Shown: positions 25,986 to 36,110, numbered from the stretch's first letter. The stretch: 64,000 nt of DNA from Oceanimonas smirnovii ATCC BAA-899 (GCF_000381965.1 NZ_KB908464.1:49862-113861); one strand, 5' to 3'. The notes: a model not told the origin generated them from the sequence alone. Numbers and translations: made by a program.

Positions 25986-26519
25986 ATGAACCTAAAACCC
26001 CTGCTTTTTGTCCTGCTGCCTGCCACCCTTTCCGCTCATGCTCAGCATGGTGTTCACGAACACGGCTTTGGCCAGCTGAACCTGGTGTTAAGCCAGCAGC
26101 AGCTGGTGCTGGAGCTGCATTCTCCTGCGGCCGATATAGTAGGTTTTGAACATAATCCTGCCACTGGCGAAGAGCAGGCTGCCTATGATCAGGCCCTGCA
26201 AAAAGCGCAACATGCCGCTGCTCTGTTTACTCTGCCTGCCTCTGCAGGTTGCGAACTGCAACAGACCCGTCATATTGAACAGGAAGATCATGAGCATGGT
26301 GAGCATCAACACGAAGAACATGATCACGAACACGGGCATACCGATATTCAGCTGCACTATTCCTGGCAGTGCAGCCAGCCCGACGCCCTGAACGCACTCG
26401 ATGCCAGCGGCCTGTTTACACAATTCCCGAGCTTTCACCGCATTGAGCTGCAAGGCATAGTGCCCGCCGGCCAGATTGCTGCCACCCTCACAGCACAGCA
26501 GCCCGGGGCAAACTGGTAA
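25986..26519 (+). CDS. zrgA: Periplasmic zinc-related protein ZrgA (DUF2796)
   Basis: A 177-residue protein with a signal peptide (about 1-19, cleaving near AHA-QH). Mature N-terminal QHGVHEHGFGQLNLVL is the DUF2796 hallmark. A His/Glu/Asp-rich linker (EDHEHGEHQHEEHDHEHGH, about 100-118) is an evident metal-binding tract. In Vibrio cholerae zrgA is the first gene of a zinc-regulated uptake locus. Here it begins a four-gene operon behind a Zur-box-like site; it ends in a one-base overlap with the ATPase gene. Confidence 0.88.
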   Translation: MNLKPLLFVLLPATLSAHAQHGVHEHGFGQLNLVLSQQQLVLELHSPAADIVGFEHNPATGEEQAAYDQALQKAQHAAALFTLPASAGCELQQTRHIEQEDHEHGEHQHEEHDHEHGHTDIQLHYSWQCSQPDALNALDASGLFTQFPSFHRIELQGIVPAGQIAATLTAQQPGANW

Positions 26520-27217
26520 TGGCTGAACTGCTGTCCATCGAACAGCTGTCGTTTGCCTGGCCGGGCCAGGCAAACCTGCTGAACATTGACTCACTCAGTC
26601 TGAAACCGGGCGACAGACTGTTTATCAAGGGCCCCAGTGGCAGCGGCAAAAGCACGCTGCTGGGACTGCTTGCAGGCATACTCAAGCCAAACAGCGGCCG
26701 CCTGCGTATTCTGGGGCAGGATCTGGCCCGGTTGTCCGGTCCTCAGCGAGACCGGTTTCGTGCCAACCATCTGGGGTATATTTTTCAGCAGTTTAATCTG
26801 CTGCCCTATTTGCCGGTAATGGAAAACGTCACCGCCGCGCTCATTTTCTCCCCTCACAAGCGCAAGCAATTAACCGCTTCGCCCAAACAGGAAGCCGCCC
26901 GTCTGCTGGCAGCATTGCAACTGCCGGACGCACTGTGGCAGCAACCGGTGCACCGGCTCAGTATTGGCCAGCAGCAACGGGTGGCTGCCGCCCGGGCACT
27001 GATTGGCCGGCCGGCACTGGTGATTGCCGACGAACCCACCTCGGCACTGGATGCCGATAACCGCACCGCCTTTATGGAGCTGCTGTTTGCCGAATGCGAG
27101 CACGCCGGCAGCGGCCTGGTGTTTGTCAGTCATGACAGCGCACTGGAGCCGCTGTTTTCTCACGTGACGTCTCTTAAGCAACTGAACGGAGCCAACGATG
27201 TTGAGCCTGGCCTTTAG
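26519..27217 (+). CDS. zrgB: ABC transporter ATPase of the Zrg zinc system
   Basis: A 232-residue ATPase of the LolD/MacB-like group. Walker A GPSGSGKST is at about 40-48, with the Q-loop in YIFQQFNLLP, signature LSIGQQQR (a variant of LSGGQ with Ile for the first Gly), Walker B LVIADEPTSALD and switch His in VFVSHD. It pairs with the FtsX-type permease that follows and overlaps it by 20 bases. Such pairs often power periplasmic machinery rather than classical import, so the transport direction is open. Confidence 0.88.
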   Translation: MAELLSIEQLSFAWPGQANLLNIDSLSLKPGDRLFIKGPSGSGKSTLLGLLAGILKPNSGRLRILGQDLARLSGPQRDRFRANHLGYIFQQFNLLPYLPVMENVTAALIFSPHKRKQLTASPKQEAARLLAALQLPDALWQQPVHRLSIGQQQRVAAARALIGRPALVIADEPTSALDADNRTAFMELLFAECEHAGSGLVFVSHDSALEPLFSHVTSLKQLNGANDVEPGL

Positions 27218-28445
27218 CAGCTTGTGGGCACGCCGGCTGACCGCCGGCCTGACGGTGCTGGCCATTGCCATCAGCGTGGTGCTGCTGGTGGGCGTGAACA
27301 AGGTGCAGAGCGAGCTTAAAAACAGCTTTTCCCGCACCATTTCCGGCACGGATCTGATTGTGGGTGCCCGCTCGGGGCAGATTAACCTGCTGCTGTATTC
27401 GGTATTTCGCATCGGCAACCCCACCAACAACATCAGCTGGCAGTCTTATCAGCGTATCAAACAGCACAAGGCCGTAGCCTGGACCATACCGTTATCGCTG
27501 GGCGACTCCCATCAGGGGTTCAGAGTACTGGGCACCAGTGAGGATTATTTTCGCCACTATGGCTATGGTCAGCAGCAACAACTGACTTTTGCCCACGGCG
27601 GCCCTTTTACTGATACCTTCGAAGCGGTCATTGGTGCCGAGGTGGCACGCCGGCTCGGCTATCAGCCCGGTGATCAACTGATCATCGCTCACGGAGCCGG
27701 CAACACCTCCTTCAGCCTGCATGAGGATCTGCCCTTTACCCTGGTGGGCATTCTTGAGCCCACCGGCACGCCGGTAGACAAAACCGTACATGTGCGCCTG
27801 GACGGCCTGGAAGCCATTCATCTGGGCTGGCAAAGCGGCCGGCAGACTCACACTCTCACCCATGAGCAGGCCAGATCGCGCGATTTAACTCCCGGGGCCA
27901 TTACTGCCTTTCTGGTGGGGATGAACAATCCGGTGCAGACGTTTGGCCTGCAACGCAGCATCAACCGTTATCGCGGTGAGCCGCTGTCGGCGATTTTGCC
28001 CGGCACCGCCCTGCACGAACTGTGGAGCATGATGAGCATGGCAGAGCAGGCCATTGCGCTGATTGCCCTGTTTGTGGTGGTGGCCGGCCTGCTGGGCATG
28101 CTCACCACTCTGCTGGCCGGCCTCACCGCCCGGCGGCGGGAGCTGGCCATTTTGCGCTCACTGGGGGCCGGACCACAACATTTGTTTGCCCTGCTGATCC
28201 TGGAAGCGGCATTATTAACCCTGCTGGGGCTGATGTTTGGCATGGCGCTGCTGTATGGCATTTTGCTGGTTGCCGCTCCGGCGCTGCAGGCAAGCTACGG
28301 CCTGCAACTGCAGCCGGGGCTGCCCTCGGCCAATGAGTGGCGCTTGCTTGGCTGCATCTGGCTGGCGGGCATTATTACCGGCCTGCTGCCGGCGGCGCAG
28401 GCGTTTAAATACTCTCTTAACGATGGCATGAGCATTAAACAGTGA
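27198..28445 (+). CDS. zrgC: FtsX-like ABC permease of the Zrg zinc system
   Basis: A 415-residue MacB/FtsX-type permease. It has one N-terminal membrane helix (about 14-34), a periplasmic MacB-PCD domain to about residue 270, then three C-terminal helices around AEQAIALIALFVVVAGLLGM, LEAALLTLLGLMFGMALLYG and GCIWLAGIITGLLPA. LTARRRELAILRSLGAGPQH is the conserved cytosolic coupling loop. It forms the membrane part for the preceding ATPase. Confidence 0.88.
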   Translation: MLSLAFSSLWARRLTAGLTVLAIAISVVLLVGVNKVQSELKNSFSRTISGTDLIVGARSGQINLLLYSVFRIGNPTNNISWQSYQRIKQHKAVAWTIPLSLGDSHQGFRVLGTSEDYFRHYGYGQQQQLTFAHGGPFTDTFEAVIGAEVARRLGYQPGDQLIIAHGAGNTSFSLHEDLPFTLVGILEPTGTPVDKTVHVRLDGLEAIHLGWQSGRQTHTLTHEQARSRDLTPGAITAFLVGMNNPVQTFGLQRSINRYRGEPLSAILPGTALHELWSMMSMAEQAIALIALFVVVAGLLGMLTTLLAGLTARRRELAILRSLGAGPQHLFALLILEAALLTLLGLMFGMALLYGILLVAAPALQASYGLQLQPGLPSANEWRLLGCIWLAGIITGLLPAAQAFKYSLNDGMSIKQ

Positions 28446-28921
28446 AACTGATACACACTTTTCTGGGGCTGGTACTGCTGGCCGGCACCACTCTCGCCAA
28501 TGAATACCAGCTGACCGACTGGAATGATCTCATTCCGCTGGAAGAGCAACTGAATCCGCCACCCATTCCGGCAGTGGATCATGAAGACGAGTTTGCCATT
28601 CCACCTCAGCCTGTGGGCAAGGTAGTACCCGCCATGAACGGCAAAAAAATACGACTGCCGGGCTTTGTGGTGCCGCTGGAAGGCGACAGCGAAACCATTA
28701 CCCAGTTTTTTCTGGTGCCTTATTTTGGTGCCTGCATTCATGTGCCGCCACCGCCCACCAACCAGATTGTGTATGTCAATTATCCCAAAGGGGCCAAGGT
28801 GGATGATCTCTGGGACGCAGTCTGGGTAGCAGGCACACTGAGTACGGTTTCGGCCAGCAATGATATCGCCGATGCCGCCTATTCACTGGAAGGTGTCTCG
28901 GTGGAGCCCTACGACCTTTAG
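28442..28921 (+). CDS. zrgD: DUF3299 periplasmic protein of the Zrg zinc system
   Basis: A 159-residue secreted protein with signal sequence 1-19. The DUF3299 core reads [20 protein letters not shown] and [20 protein letters not shown]; the Cys and His in ACIHVPPP are candidate metal ligands. It starts at GTG 28442, overlapping the permease stop (GTGA). It is the last gene of the operon; I see no zrgE homologue after it. Its 3' end overlaps the convergent flavoprotein gene by four bases. Confidence 0.85.
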   Translation: MKLIHTFLGLVLLAGTTLANEYQLTDWNDLIPLEEQLNPPPIPAVDHEDEFAIPPQPVGKVVPAMNGKKIRLPGFVVPLEGDSETITQFFLVPYFGACIHVPPPPTNQIVYVNYPKGAKVDDLWDAVWVAGTLSTVSASNDIADAAYSLEGVSVEPYDL

Positions 28922-29964
28922 TCCGGCAGCGCGTTTTGGCGCAGCACCTCCATTAGTTCGGCAGCCGGCATGGCCCGGGCCTTTTGCACACCTGTGCCGG
29001 CCCAGTGGGCGGCAAAGTCATGGCAACCCCGCGCGGCTGCCGCGCCATGCAGCTGTTTGGCGGCGTGGTAGGCAACCGGATAGTCAGGCGCCACCGGGGC
29101 GTCTGCTGCCTCACCATGTTCAATAAAACGGTTCACCAGCCCCCGGGCCGGACGGCCCGACAGAGTGCGGGTTAACCGGGTGTTGCCGCCTTGCAGCAGC
29201 CGCTGCCGGTAGGCCTCATTGGCCGCCGACTCAGGACAGGCCACAAAGGCCGTGCCCAGCTGCACCGCTGCGGCCCCCAGTGCCTGCATGGCCTGTATAT
29301 CTGCGCCATCCATGATGCCGCCGGCGGCAATCACCGGCAGCCGGCACTCCGCCACCAGCAGGCGTACCAGCTCACTGGTGGTCAGCTCAGCGTCTTCTGC
29401 GTCCGGATCAAACATGCCTCTGTGGCCACCTGCTTCTATACCCTGTGCCACCACGCCGTGAATGCCGGCAGCCTCGATGGCGCGGGCTTCTTCTAGACGG
29501 GTGGCACTGGCCAGCGTGATCACGCCGGCATGATGCAGACGCTCAATAAAAGACGCCGGCGGCAAACCAAAATGAAAGCTGACCACGGCAGGGCGCAGCT
29601 CCAGCAGCAAGGCCTGCATGGGCTCGTTATCATTAAAGCTGGTATAAATTTCTTCCAGTTGCACCGGTGCCTGCCCGCCCTGCTCTGTAAACAGCGGCTG
29701 CAAATACGCCAGCCAGGCCGCCTCCACGGCGTCATCTCTTTGCGCCGGCGCATGACAGAATACATTGACGTTAAAGGGGTTATCAGTAAGTGCCTGAAGC
29801 TGCTCAATCTGCTCACGGGCACTGGCCACCGAGCTTGCCCCCAGACCCAGTGAGCCCAGCCCGCCGGCATTGGACACCGCCGCCGCCAGCGCCGGAGTGG
29901 ATACGCCGGCCATGGGCGCCTGAATAATGTTTCTTTGTTGCAGCAGGGTTTGAATGGTTAACAT
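28918..29964 (-). CDS. Nitronate monooxygenase/FabK-family flavoprotein
   Basis: A 348-residue FMN TIM-barrel protein. [20 protein letters not shown] and GGLGSLG are the N-terminal flavin-binding signature, [12 protein letters not shown] holds the catalytic-type His, and [10 protein letters not shown] and [11 protein letters not shown] complete the phosphate site. Members oxidise propionate-3-nitronate or alkyl nitronates, or act as enoyl-ACP reductase (FabK); the QGxEAGGHxG form favours nitronate monooxygenase. I chose ATG 29964, behind GGGAG, which overlaps the upstream GNAT gene by seven bases. Confidence 0.85.
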   Translation of the reverse strand: MLTIQTLLQQRNIIQAPMAGVSTPALAAAVSNAGGLGSLGLGASSVASAREQIEQLQALTDNPFNVNVFCHAPAQRDDAVEAAWLAYLQPLFTEQGGQAPVQLEEIYTSFNDNEPMQALLLELRPAVVSFHFGLPPASFIERLHHAGVITLASATRLEEARAIEAAGIHGVVAQGIEAGGHRGMFDPDAEDAELTTSELVRLLVAECRLPVIAAGGIMDGADIQAMQALGAAAVQLGTAFVACPESAANEAYRQRLLQGGNTRLTRTLSGRPARGLVNRFIEHGEAADAPVAPDYPVAYHAAKQLHGAAAARGCHDFAAHWAGTGVQKARAMPAAELMEVLRQNALPD

Positions 29965-30449
29965 GCGTGCTCCCGATGGTTCAGTTGTTTCAGCATCCAT
30001 ACATCACAGCCGCCATGCTCCGAGGCCACCAAGGGTGCTTCAAGGTGCTGAAAGCCCAGCTGTTCATACAGGCGTATGGCCGCCGTCATATTGCCGAGAG
30101 TATCGAGGTAACAGGCGGTAAAACCTCGCTCTGTGGCAAAGGCCAGACAGGCCTCGGCCAGTTGCCGGCCCAGCCCGTGCCCGCGTGCCCCGGGTAATAA
30201 AAACAGCTTTTTCAGCTCGCAAATATTCCCCAGCGGCGCAATGCCGGCCCCGCCCACTATTTCACCATTAAGCCGGGCCACAAAATAACGGCTGTTATTC
30301 TCCGGACGGTAATGGCAGCTCATACACTGCACTTCTGCATCGCTGGGACCAAAGCCCTCGCCCACCGCGCCGAACTCGGCACCCACACACTGAATAATAC
30401 GGCAAATGGCCGCATCGTCTGCGGGAGTAATGGACATCACAGATTTCAT
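29958..30449 (-). CDS. GNAT family N-acetyltransferase
   Basis: A 163-residue acetyltransferase. The acetyl-CoA motif A reads [20 protein letters not shown] (R-G-x-G-x-G type), followed by [16 protein letters not shown] and [11 protein letters not shown], the conserved motif [20 protein letters not shown] is the preceding strand. The substrate is unknown. ATG 30449 with GAGAG upstream gives the normal length, though the frame is open 43 codons more. It is co-transcribed with the downstream flavoprotein. Confidence 0.85.
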   Translation of the reverse strand: MKSVMSITPADDAAICRIIQCVGAEFGAVGEGFGPSDAEVQCMSCHYRPENNSRYFVARLNGEIVGGAGIAPLGNICELKKLFLLPGARGHGLGRQLAEACLAFATERGFTACYLDTLGNMTAAIRLYEQLGFQHLEAPLVASEHGGCDVWMLKQLNHREHAC

Positions 30450-30674
30450 GTTTTTTCTCTCAAAAAAATGCCGGAAGATAAACGCAAACAAACCAAAAGG
30501 TATCATGGTATCTGCGGCGGCAGTATGGCAAACGCACTGATACCCCTGCACTTTATGCTGCCTTACCGTCATTATCATTGCATTGCGGCTATGTTAGGCT
30601 GTTTTGTCAGGAAGTTTTATGCAGGCGGCATCTTTGTCGCAACATTCATTCCACCAGCCAAGCGGAGGCCACTG

Positions 30675-32888
30675 GTGAATCTGACAACCAAAATACTGTT
30701 GCCATTAATCTGGCTGCTCTGTGCTATTCCTGCGGGCCTGGTTCAGGCTCAGCAAGCCGGCCAGACAAAGGATAACCCTTCCTATGCGGCGCTGGCCGAT
30801 CTGCTGGAAAACGAGCAGTCCCGTGAAAAGCTGATAAACGAGCTGCGCACCATGGCAGACGAGACGGCGACCCAGGCTGAAACGGTAGCGGAAGAGGCCT
30901 CGGCAGCGTCTTCGTCCAGCCGCGAACTGGCTCAAACCACGCGAGCCATTGCCGAGGGCATTGGTGAACAGTTCACCGCGCTGGCAGAGGTGGTGAATGG
31001 TCTGGTAGACGGTCAGGTAGCCAGTGACGAGCAGTTCAGTCTGGCCGGTTTGATGGAAGCTACCCTTAACCTGAGCCTGGTAATAGTGGCAACGCTGCTG
31101 GTCTTTATGCTGATGCGCCGGCTGATTGGCCCTTTGCTTTATGCAAAACTCGACACCTGGGCGCTGCAGGGCGGAAACACTCCCGTGATTCGCCGCGTGA
31201 TTTGCGTGGCCCTGGCCGCTGCTGTGGATGTACTTATCGTCGGGCTGGCTTACGTGGGCGGTAATCTGGTGGCCACCTTTCTGGTGGGTGAAGCCGGTGA
31301 GCAAACCACACAGGCCTCTTTGTTTCTGAACGCCTTTATGGTGATCGAGCTGCTTAAGGTGGGCCTGCGTATGCTGTTTTCCCGCCGCTATGATGGCCTG
31401 CGCCTGCTGCCCATTAATGCCAGTGAAGCCGCCTACTGGAACCGTCACATGGCGCTGCTGATTGGCTTGCTGGGTTATGGTGTTATGGTGGCTGAGCCCC
31501 TGATCAGCATTCATATTTCCGCAGCCCTGAGCCAGGGTATAAACACATTACTGATGCTAGCCGCCTTTATGTATGCCGCCATCATTATTCTGAAAAACCG
31601 TCGCCGGCTGGCGGGCATTATTCGCACTAAAGCCGAGCAAAGCCCCATGGCCACCAGCAAAATCAGCCTGCATCTGCTGGCTCGCACCTGGCATGTGCTG
31701 GCGCTGGGTTATTTTGCCGTGGTGCTGGTGCTGGTGCTGTTAAGTCCGGCCAATGCCCTGCCCTTTGTGCTGTTTGCCACCCTGAAAACCCTGGGCATTA
31801 TTGTGGTGGGCTTGTTGCTGTCTACTCTGCTGGGCCAGACCATAGGCCGGCGCATTCAGCTGTCACCGGAACTTCGCCGCAAAATGCCGTTACTGGAAGC
31901 AAGGCTGAACAGCTATGTACCCAATGCCCTGCGCTTTTTGCGTTTCCTGGTATTGGCGGCGGTTATTTTGCTGTCGTTTAATGCCTGGCACGTCCTGGAT
32001 CTGGCCACCTGGTATGCCTCGGAAGCAGGCGGTGTGCTGATGGGCCGCATCATTGCCGTGGCCATTGTGCTGGCAGTGGCGGCTGCCATCTGGGTAACCT
32101 GTGCCAGCCTGATTGAACACAAGCTCAATCCGGAAACCGGCACCGGCATTCCCTCGGCACGCACACAGACCCTGCTGTCATTGTTCCGTAGTGCGCTGGC
32201 GGTATTGCTGGTCACCATGACGGTGATGATTGCCCTGGCCGAGCTTGGCATTAATATAGGCCCGCTGATTGCCGGTGCCGGTGTGCTGGGTCTGGCCATT
32301 GGTTTTGGTGCCCAGAAGCTGGTGCAGGATGTGATCACCGGTATTTTCATTCAGATTGAAAACGCCATGAACACCGGCGATGTGGTCACCCTGGGTGGCA
32401 TTACCGGCACTGCCGAGAAGCTCAGCATTCGCTCTGTGGGCATTCGCGATCTGAACGGCACCTACCATATTATTCCCTTCTCCAGTGTGGATACGGTGTC
32501 CAACTATATGCGTGACTTTGCCTACCATGTGGGTGAATACCGGGTGTCTTACCGGGAGAACATTGACGACGCCATTGCCCATCTGCAAAACGCCTTTGAA
32601 GAGCTGGCCGCCGATGAAGCACAAAAGCCCTACGTGCTGGAGGCGCTGGAAGTGGCCGGCGTGGTGGCCCTGGCCGACAGCTCGGTGAACATTCGCGTGC
32701 GCATTAAAACCGTGCCCGGCATGCAGTGGGCCGTGGGCCGTGCCTATAACCGGCTGGTGAAAATGCACTTTGAGCAGGCAGGCATTGAAATACCCTACCC
32801 CCAGAGCACGGTGCATTTTGAAGGCAGCGGCCAAGGCGTGGCACCCGCGCTCAAGCTGGAGCAGGCAGGCGAACGCCACAGCGGCTGA
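30675..32888 (+). CDS. Mechanosensitive channel, MscS family (YbiO-like)
   Basis: A 737-residue inner-membrane protein, close to E. coli YbiO (741). It has a signal-like N-terminus ending at AQA (about 25), a periplasmic coiled region rich in Glu/Ala/Ser to about 110, roughly ten membrane helices, and a C-terminal MscS core. The pore helix region AGAGVLGLAIGFGAQKLVQD and GIFIQIENAMNTGDVV are the MscS beta-domain signature. Start is GTG 30675 with GGAGG nine bases upstream, although the frame stays open 121 codons further. It releases osmolytes on hypoosmotic shock. Confidence 0.88.
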   Translation: MNLTTKILLPLIWLLCAIPAGLVQAQQAGQTKDNPSYAALADLLENEQSREKLINELRTMADETATQAETVAEEASAASSSSRELAQTTRAIAEGIGEQFTALAEVVNGLVDGQVASDEQFSLAGLMEATLNLSLVIVATLLVFMLMRRLIGPLLYAKLDTWALQGGNTPVIRRVICVALAAAVDVLIVGLAYVGGNLVATFLVGEAGEQTTQASLFLNAFMVIELLKVGLRMLFSRRYDGLRLLPINASEAAYWNRHMALLIGLLGYGVMVAEPLISIHISAALSQGINTLLMLAAFMYAAIIILKNRRRLAGIIRTKAEQSPMATSKISLHLLARTWHVLALGYFAVVLVLVLLSPANALPFVLFATLKTLGIIVVGLLLSTLLGQTIGRRIQLSPELRRKMPLLEARLNSYVPNALRFLRFLVLAAVILLSFNAWHVLDLATWYASEAGGVLMGRIIAVAIVLAVAAAIWVTCASLIEHKLNPETGTGIPSARTQTLLSLFRSALAVLLVTMTVMIALAELGINIGPLIAGAGVLGLAIGFGAQKLVQDVITGIFIQIENAMNTGDVVTLGGITGTAEKLSIRSVGIRDLNGTYHIIPFSSVDTVSNYMRDFAYHVGEYRVSYRENIDDAIAHLQNAFEELAADEAQKPYVLEALEVAGVVALADSSVNIRVRIKTVPGMQWAVGRAYNRLVKMHFEQAGIEIPYPQSTVHFEGSGQGVAPALKLEQAGERHSG

Positions 32889-32911
32889 CTGATAAATTGA
32901 TGTTACTGACC

Positions 32912-32936
32912 AAACCGGCTTCGGCCGGTTTTTTAT
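32912..32936 (+). terminator. Rho-independent terminator of the MscS gene
   Basis: AACCGGC-ttcg-GCCGGTT followed by TTTTATT, 24 bases after the channel stop. It overlaps the last codon of the convergent esterase gene. Confidence 0.85.
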
Positions 32937-33736
32937 TGCTGAGCCATGCTCAGAGCGGTGGGAATGGAAACGTCTCTTACGCTGCCGTGATGATGATTGA
33001 AGTAATCCGTGTATTGCACTGCCATTGCAGGCAATTCGCTCAGCCGGCGGGCCATGTTACGGGTGGCATTTTCAGGCACTGTGCTGCCGCGGCGGTGTGA
33101 GCTGCTGCGCTGCAACAGCAAGGTGATCGCTGGCCACTGCTGGCGCTCACGATAGGCTTTTTCCGCCTTTAACAGCTGGCCGCCCTGCCACCACAGGGAA
33201 GGATCTGCCGCCACATAGCGCTGGTAGCTCTCGGGATAATGAAACAGGGTATGCAGCACAAAGAGGCCACCAAACGAGTGCCCCCACAGAGTCTGGCGCT
33301 CGGGGTTGACCGCCGCCGCCCGGCCGACGGCGGGCTTTATTTCATCTTCTATCAGTTTCCAGAAGCCATCAGCACCACCGTATTCATGTTCTGTGACTGC
33401 ATTGGCAGGAACCGGTGTGTAGTCAAAGGTTCGTCCGGTGCGGGCATCGCTGTGGTAGGCAATGGTCACCAGCACGGGCCAGTCGCCTCCCTGCAGCCGG
33501 CTCAATCTGCTCTGCGTCAGTCCTTTCAGGGCGGCGGCACCATCCAGCATATACAACACCGGATAACCGCCTTCGGGTGCCGCTGCGGTGGGCAGGCCTA
33601 TTGTGACCCGATATTCCCGCCTGCCGTCCCGGGACTGAAAGTCCAGCTGCTGGTAACGGTAGTGCTCTGTTTGAGGTGAGCTGGCACAGGCGGGGGTTAA
33701 CAGCAGGGTTATCAGCAGTAACTTCCAATAGCGCAT
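32933..33736 (-). CDS. Periplasmic siderophore esterase-like lipoprotein (IroE type)
   Basis: A 267-residue alpha/beta hydrolase of the esterase D/IroE family. A lipoprotein signal ends LLLTPAC (Cys16), so the enzyme is anchored outside the cytoplasm. The nucleophile elbow is WGHSFGGLFVL (Ser in GHSFGG), with YPVLYMLDGAAAL as oxyanion strand and DPSLWW as in Fes/IroE; the terminal His is probably in YFNHHHGSV. IroE hydrolyses the trilactone of enterobactin-type catecholates. It is divergent from the FepA-like receptor and shares an AT-rich, probably Fur-controlled region with it. Confidence 0.82.
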   Translation of the reverse strand: MRYWKLLLITLLLTPACASSPQTEHYRYQQLDFQSRDGRREYRVTIGLPTAAAPEGGYPVLYMLDGAAALKGLTQSRLSRLQGGDWPVLVTIAYHSDARTGRTFDYTPVPANAVTEHEYGGADGFWKLIEDEIKPAVGRAAAVNPERQTLWGHSFGGLFVLHTLFHYPESYQRYVAADPSLWWQGGQLLKAEKAYRERQQWPAITLLLQRSSSHRRGSTVPENATRNMARRLSELPAMAVQYTDYFNHHHGSVRDVSIPTALSMAQQ

Positions 33737-33780
33737 GGGTATTTTTCCCTAAATAGATTATAGAAACAAAAAGCTTTGCG

Positions 33781-33799
33781 AATGATACATATAATCATT
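33781..33799. promoter_or_regulatory. Fur-box-like sequence between esterase and receptor
   Basis: AATGATACATATAATCATT is an inverted repeat (AATGAT/ATCATT) that fits the overlapping hexamer model of Fur sites. A second AT-rich dyad (AATCATATTGATT) lies at 33812-33824. They stand in the 110-bp gap that serves both divergent genes. Confidence 0.6.
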
Positions 33800-33846
33800 T
33801 ACCATTACGAAAAATCATATTGATTACGTTTGTAAGGAAACCGGTA

Positions 33847-36096
33847 ATGCAAAAGTATGTATGGCTGCTTGGCAGCTGCGTGTTGGCCACAACGGCTCAG
33901 GCCAATGAGGCCTACACCCTGGATGAAGTGCTGGTCACCGCGGAAGAAATTCTCAAACAGGCTCCCGGGGTGTCCATTATTACCGCCGAGGATCTGGCAA
34001 AGGCACCGGTCAGTAATGACTTGTCTGAGGTGATCCGTACCATGCCCGGCGTGAACCTCACCGGCAACAGCACCAGCGGCCAGCGCGGCAACAACCGCCA
34101 GATTGATATTCGCGGCATGGGCCCGGAAAACACCCTGATCCTGATTGACGGCAAACCGGTTAACAGCCGCCAGTCGGTACGCTATGGCTGGCGCGGCGAA
34201 CGGGATACCCGGGGAGACACCAACTGGGTGCCGATGGAAGCAGTAGACCGCATTGAAGTGCTGCGCGGCCCTGCCGCGGCCCGCTACGGCAGCGGAGCTG
34301 CCGGTGGTGTGGTGAACATTATTACCAAGGCCATTCCCGAGGAATTTACCGGCTCGGCCACCGCCTATTATGAAATGGCCGAGTCGGACAAAGACGGTGA
34401 CAGCGAGCGTCTTAACTTTATGCTGGCCGGCCCCCTCTCCGACAAGGTGGGCCTGCGCTTGTCCGGTAATGTCGCCAAAACCGAGCCCGACGCCTGGGAT
34501 ATCAATAAGGGGCATCAGTCTACCCGGGTAGACACCGGACGGGTTGACTACAGCAACACCTTTCCGGCCGGGCGCGAAGGCGTACGCAACCGGGATCTGG
34601 CCGCGCGCCTGAGCATTCAGCCGACAGAATCTCATCAGATAGATCTGGATGTGAGTTTCAGCCGTCAGGGCAATATCTACAGCGGCGATACCCAGAACAC
34701 CAATAATTTTACCGAGGTCGATGGTAACCCGAACAGCACCTCACAACGGGTATTCGACAAACTGGGTGCTGAAACCAATATCATGTATCGCGACACCTAT
34801 GCTCTCACCCATAAGGGCACATTTGACGCGGGCAACTCCCTTTCTTATGTGCAATATGAACAAACCCGGAATCACAGGCTGAATGAAGGCCTGGCCGGCG
34901 GTACCGAAGGGCTGTTTTCCGATGACAGCATGAGCACCTCCAGGCTGGAGCAAATCACCGCCCACAGCAGTATTAATCTGCCGCTGAACACTGCCGGCCT
35001 TGAGCAGACCCTCACTCTGGGTGGCGAATGGAAGGATCGCAAGTTCAGTGATGAGAACTCGGTAAGCCAGACCACCACCGAAGGCGGTGATATTGCCGGT
35101 CTCACCGGTAACCGCAGCTCACAGGCCAAAGACTACATTGCCTCTGCCTTTATGGAGAGCAATATCAACCTGACCGACAGCACCATACTGACCCCGGGTC
35201 TGCGCTACGATTATCACAACATTACCGGCAGCAACTGGAGTCCGTCGCTGAATGCCACTCAGTATCTGAATGAGAACTGGACCCTCAAGGCCGGCATCGC
35301 CCGGGCCTACAAGGCGCCCAACCTGTATCAGACCAACCCCGATTATCTGCTCTACAGCCGGGGTAATGGCTGCTGGGGCGGCGGCGGCTCCTGCTACCTG
35401 CAGGGCAATGATAACCTGAAGGCAGAGACCAGCATCAACAAGGAGCTGGGCATTGAGTTCACCAACGAAATGGTGGTGGCGGGTGTCACTTATTTCCGCA
35501 ACGATTACCGCAATAAAGTAGAGGCCGGCACTCGCCCTGCCGGTCAGGCCAGCGGCGGTAACGGGGCCTTTGTTAATTCAGACATCTTTCAGTGGACCAA
35601 TGTGCCCAAAGCGGTGGTAGAAGGGCTGGAAGGCACATTTAATATTTCCCTCACCCCTGAGCTGGACTGGTCCAATAACCTGACTTATATGCTGCAAAGC
35701 AAGAACAAAAGCACCGGTGAATCGCTGTCGGTCATTCCGGAATATACCCTGAATTCCCGCCTTGACTGGCAGGCCAGCGATCAACTGAGCCTGAACACCC
35801 ATGTTACCTGGTATGGCAAGCAGGTACCCAACAAGCTCGACTTTCAGGGCAAACCGATGGAAGGCGAAGAGCAGCAGCAACTGTCGCCCTACGCCCTGGT
35901 GGGCCTGGGTGGCCGCTATCAGCTGACCGATGATTTCAGCCTCAGTGCCGGTATCAACAACCTGTTCGACAAACGTCTGTATCGCAAGGGCAATGCCGTG
36001 GGTGTGGGGGATCCGCGCACCATCTATGGTGCCGGTGCCGCCACCTATAACGAGCCGGGCCGCAGCTATTACGCTTCTGCCACCTACCGGTTCTGA
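33847..36096 (+). CDS. fepA: TonB-dependent ferric catecholate receptor, FepA-like
   Basis: A 749-residue outer-membrane receptor with a signal peptide (about 1-20, ending AQA). A TonB box DEVLVTA follows near the mature N-terminus, then a plug domain (DIRGMGPENTLILIDGKPVN, VEAVDRIEVLRGP-like segment, GSGAAGGVVNIITK) and a 22-strand barrel ending YYASATYRF. The extracellular loop CWGGGGSCYLQG with its Cys pair is typical of FepA/PfeA enterobactin receptors. ATG 33847 follows AAGGAAACCGGTA; an in-frame ATG nine codons earlier lacks a signal-like start. Expression is probably iron-repressed through the Fur-like site upstream. Confidence 0.93.
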   Translation: MQKYVWLLGSCVLATTAQANEAYTLDEVLVTAEEILKQAPGVSIITAEDLAKAPVSNDLSEVIRTMPGVNLTGNSTSGQRGNNRQIDIRGMGPENTLILIDGKPVNSRQSVRYGWRGERDTRGDTNWVPMEAVDRIEVLRGPAAARYGSGAAGGVVNIITKAIPEEFTGSATAYYEMAESDKDGDSERLNFMLAGPLSDKVGLRLSGNVAKTEPDAWDINKGHQSTRVDTGRVDYSNTFPAGREGVRNRDLAARLSIQPTESHQIDLDVSFSRQGNIYSGDTQNTNNFTEVDGNPNSTSQRVFDKLGAETNIMYRDTYALTHKGTFDAGNSLSYVQYEQTRNHRLNEGLAGGTEGLFSDDSMSTSRLEQITAHSSINLPLNTAGLEQTLTLGGEWKDRKFSDENSVSQTTTEGGDIAGLTGNRSSQAKDYIASAFMESNINLTDSTILTPGLRYDYHNITGSNWSPSLNATQYLNENWTLKAGIARAYKAPNLYQTNPDYLLYSRGNGCWGGGGSCYLQGNDNLKAETSINKELGIEFTNEMVVAGVTYFRNDYRNKVEAGTRPAGQASGGNGAFVNSDIFQWTNVPKAVVEGLEGTFNISLTPELDWSNNLTYMLQSKNKSTGESLSVIPEYTLNSRLDWQASDQLSLNTHVTWYGKQVPNKLDFQGKPMEGEEQQQLSPYALVGLGGRYQLTDDFSLSAGINNLFDKRLYRKGNAVGVGDPRTIYGAGAATYNEPGRSYYASATYRF

Positions 36097-36110
36097 GCAC
36101 ACACATATAC

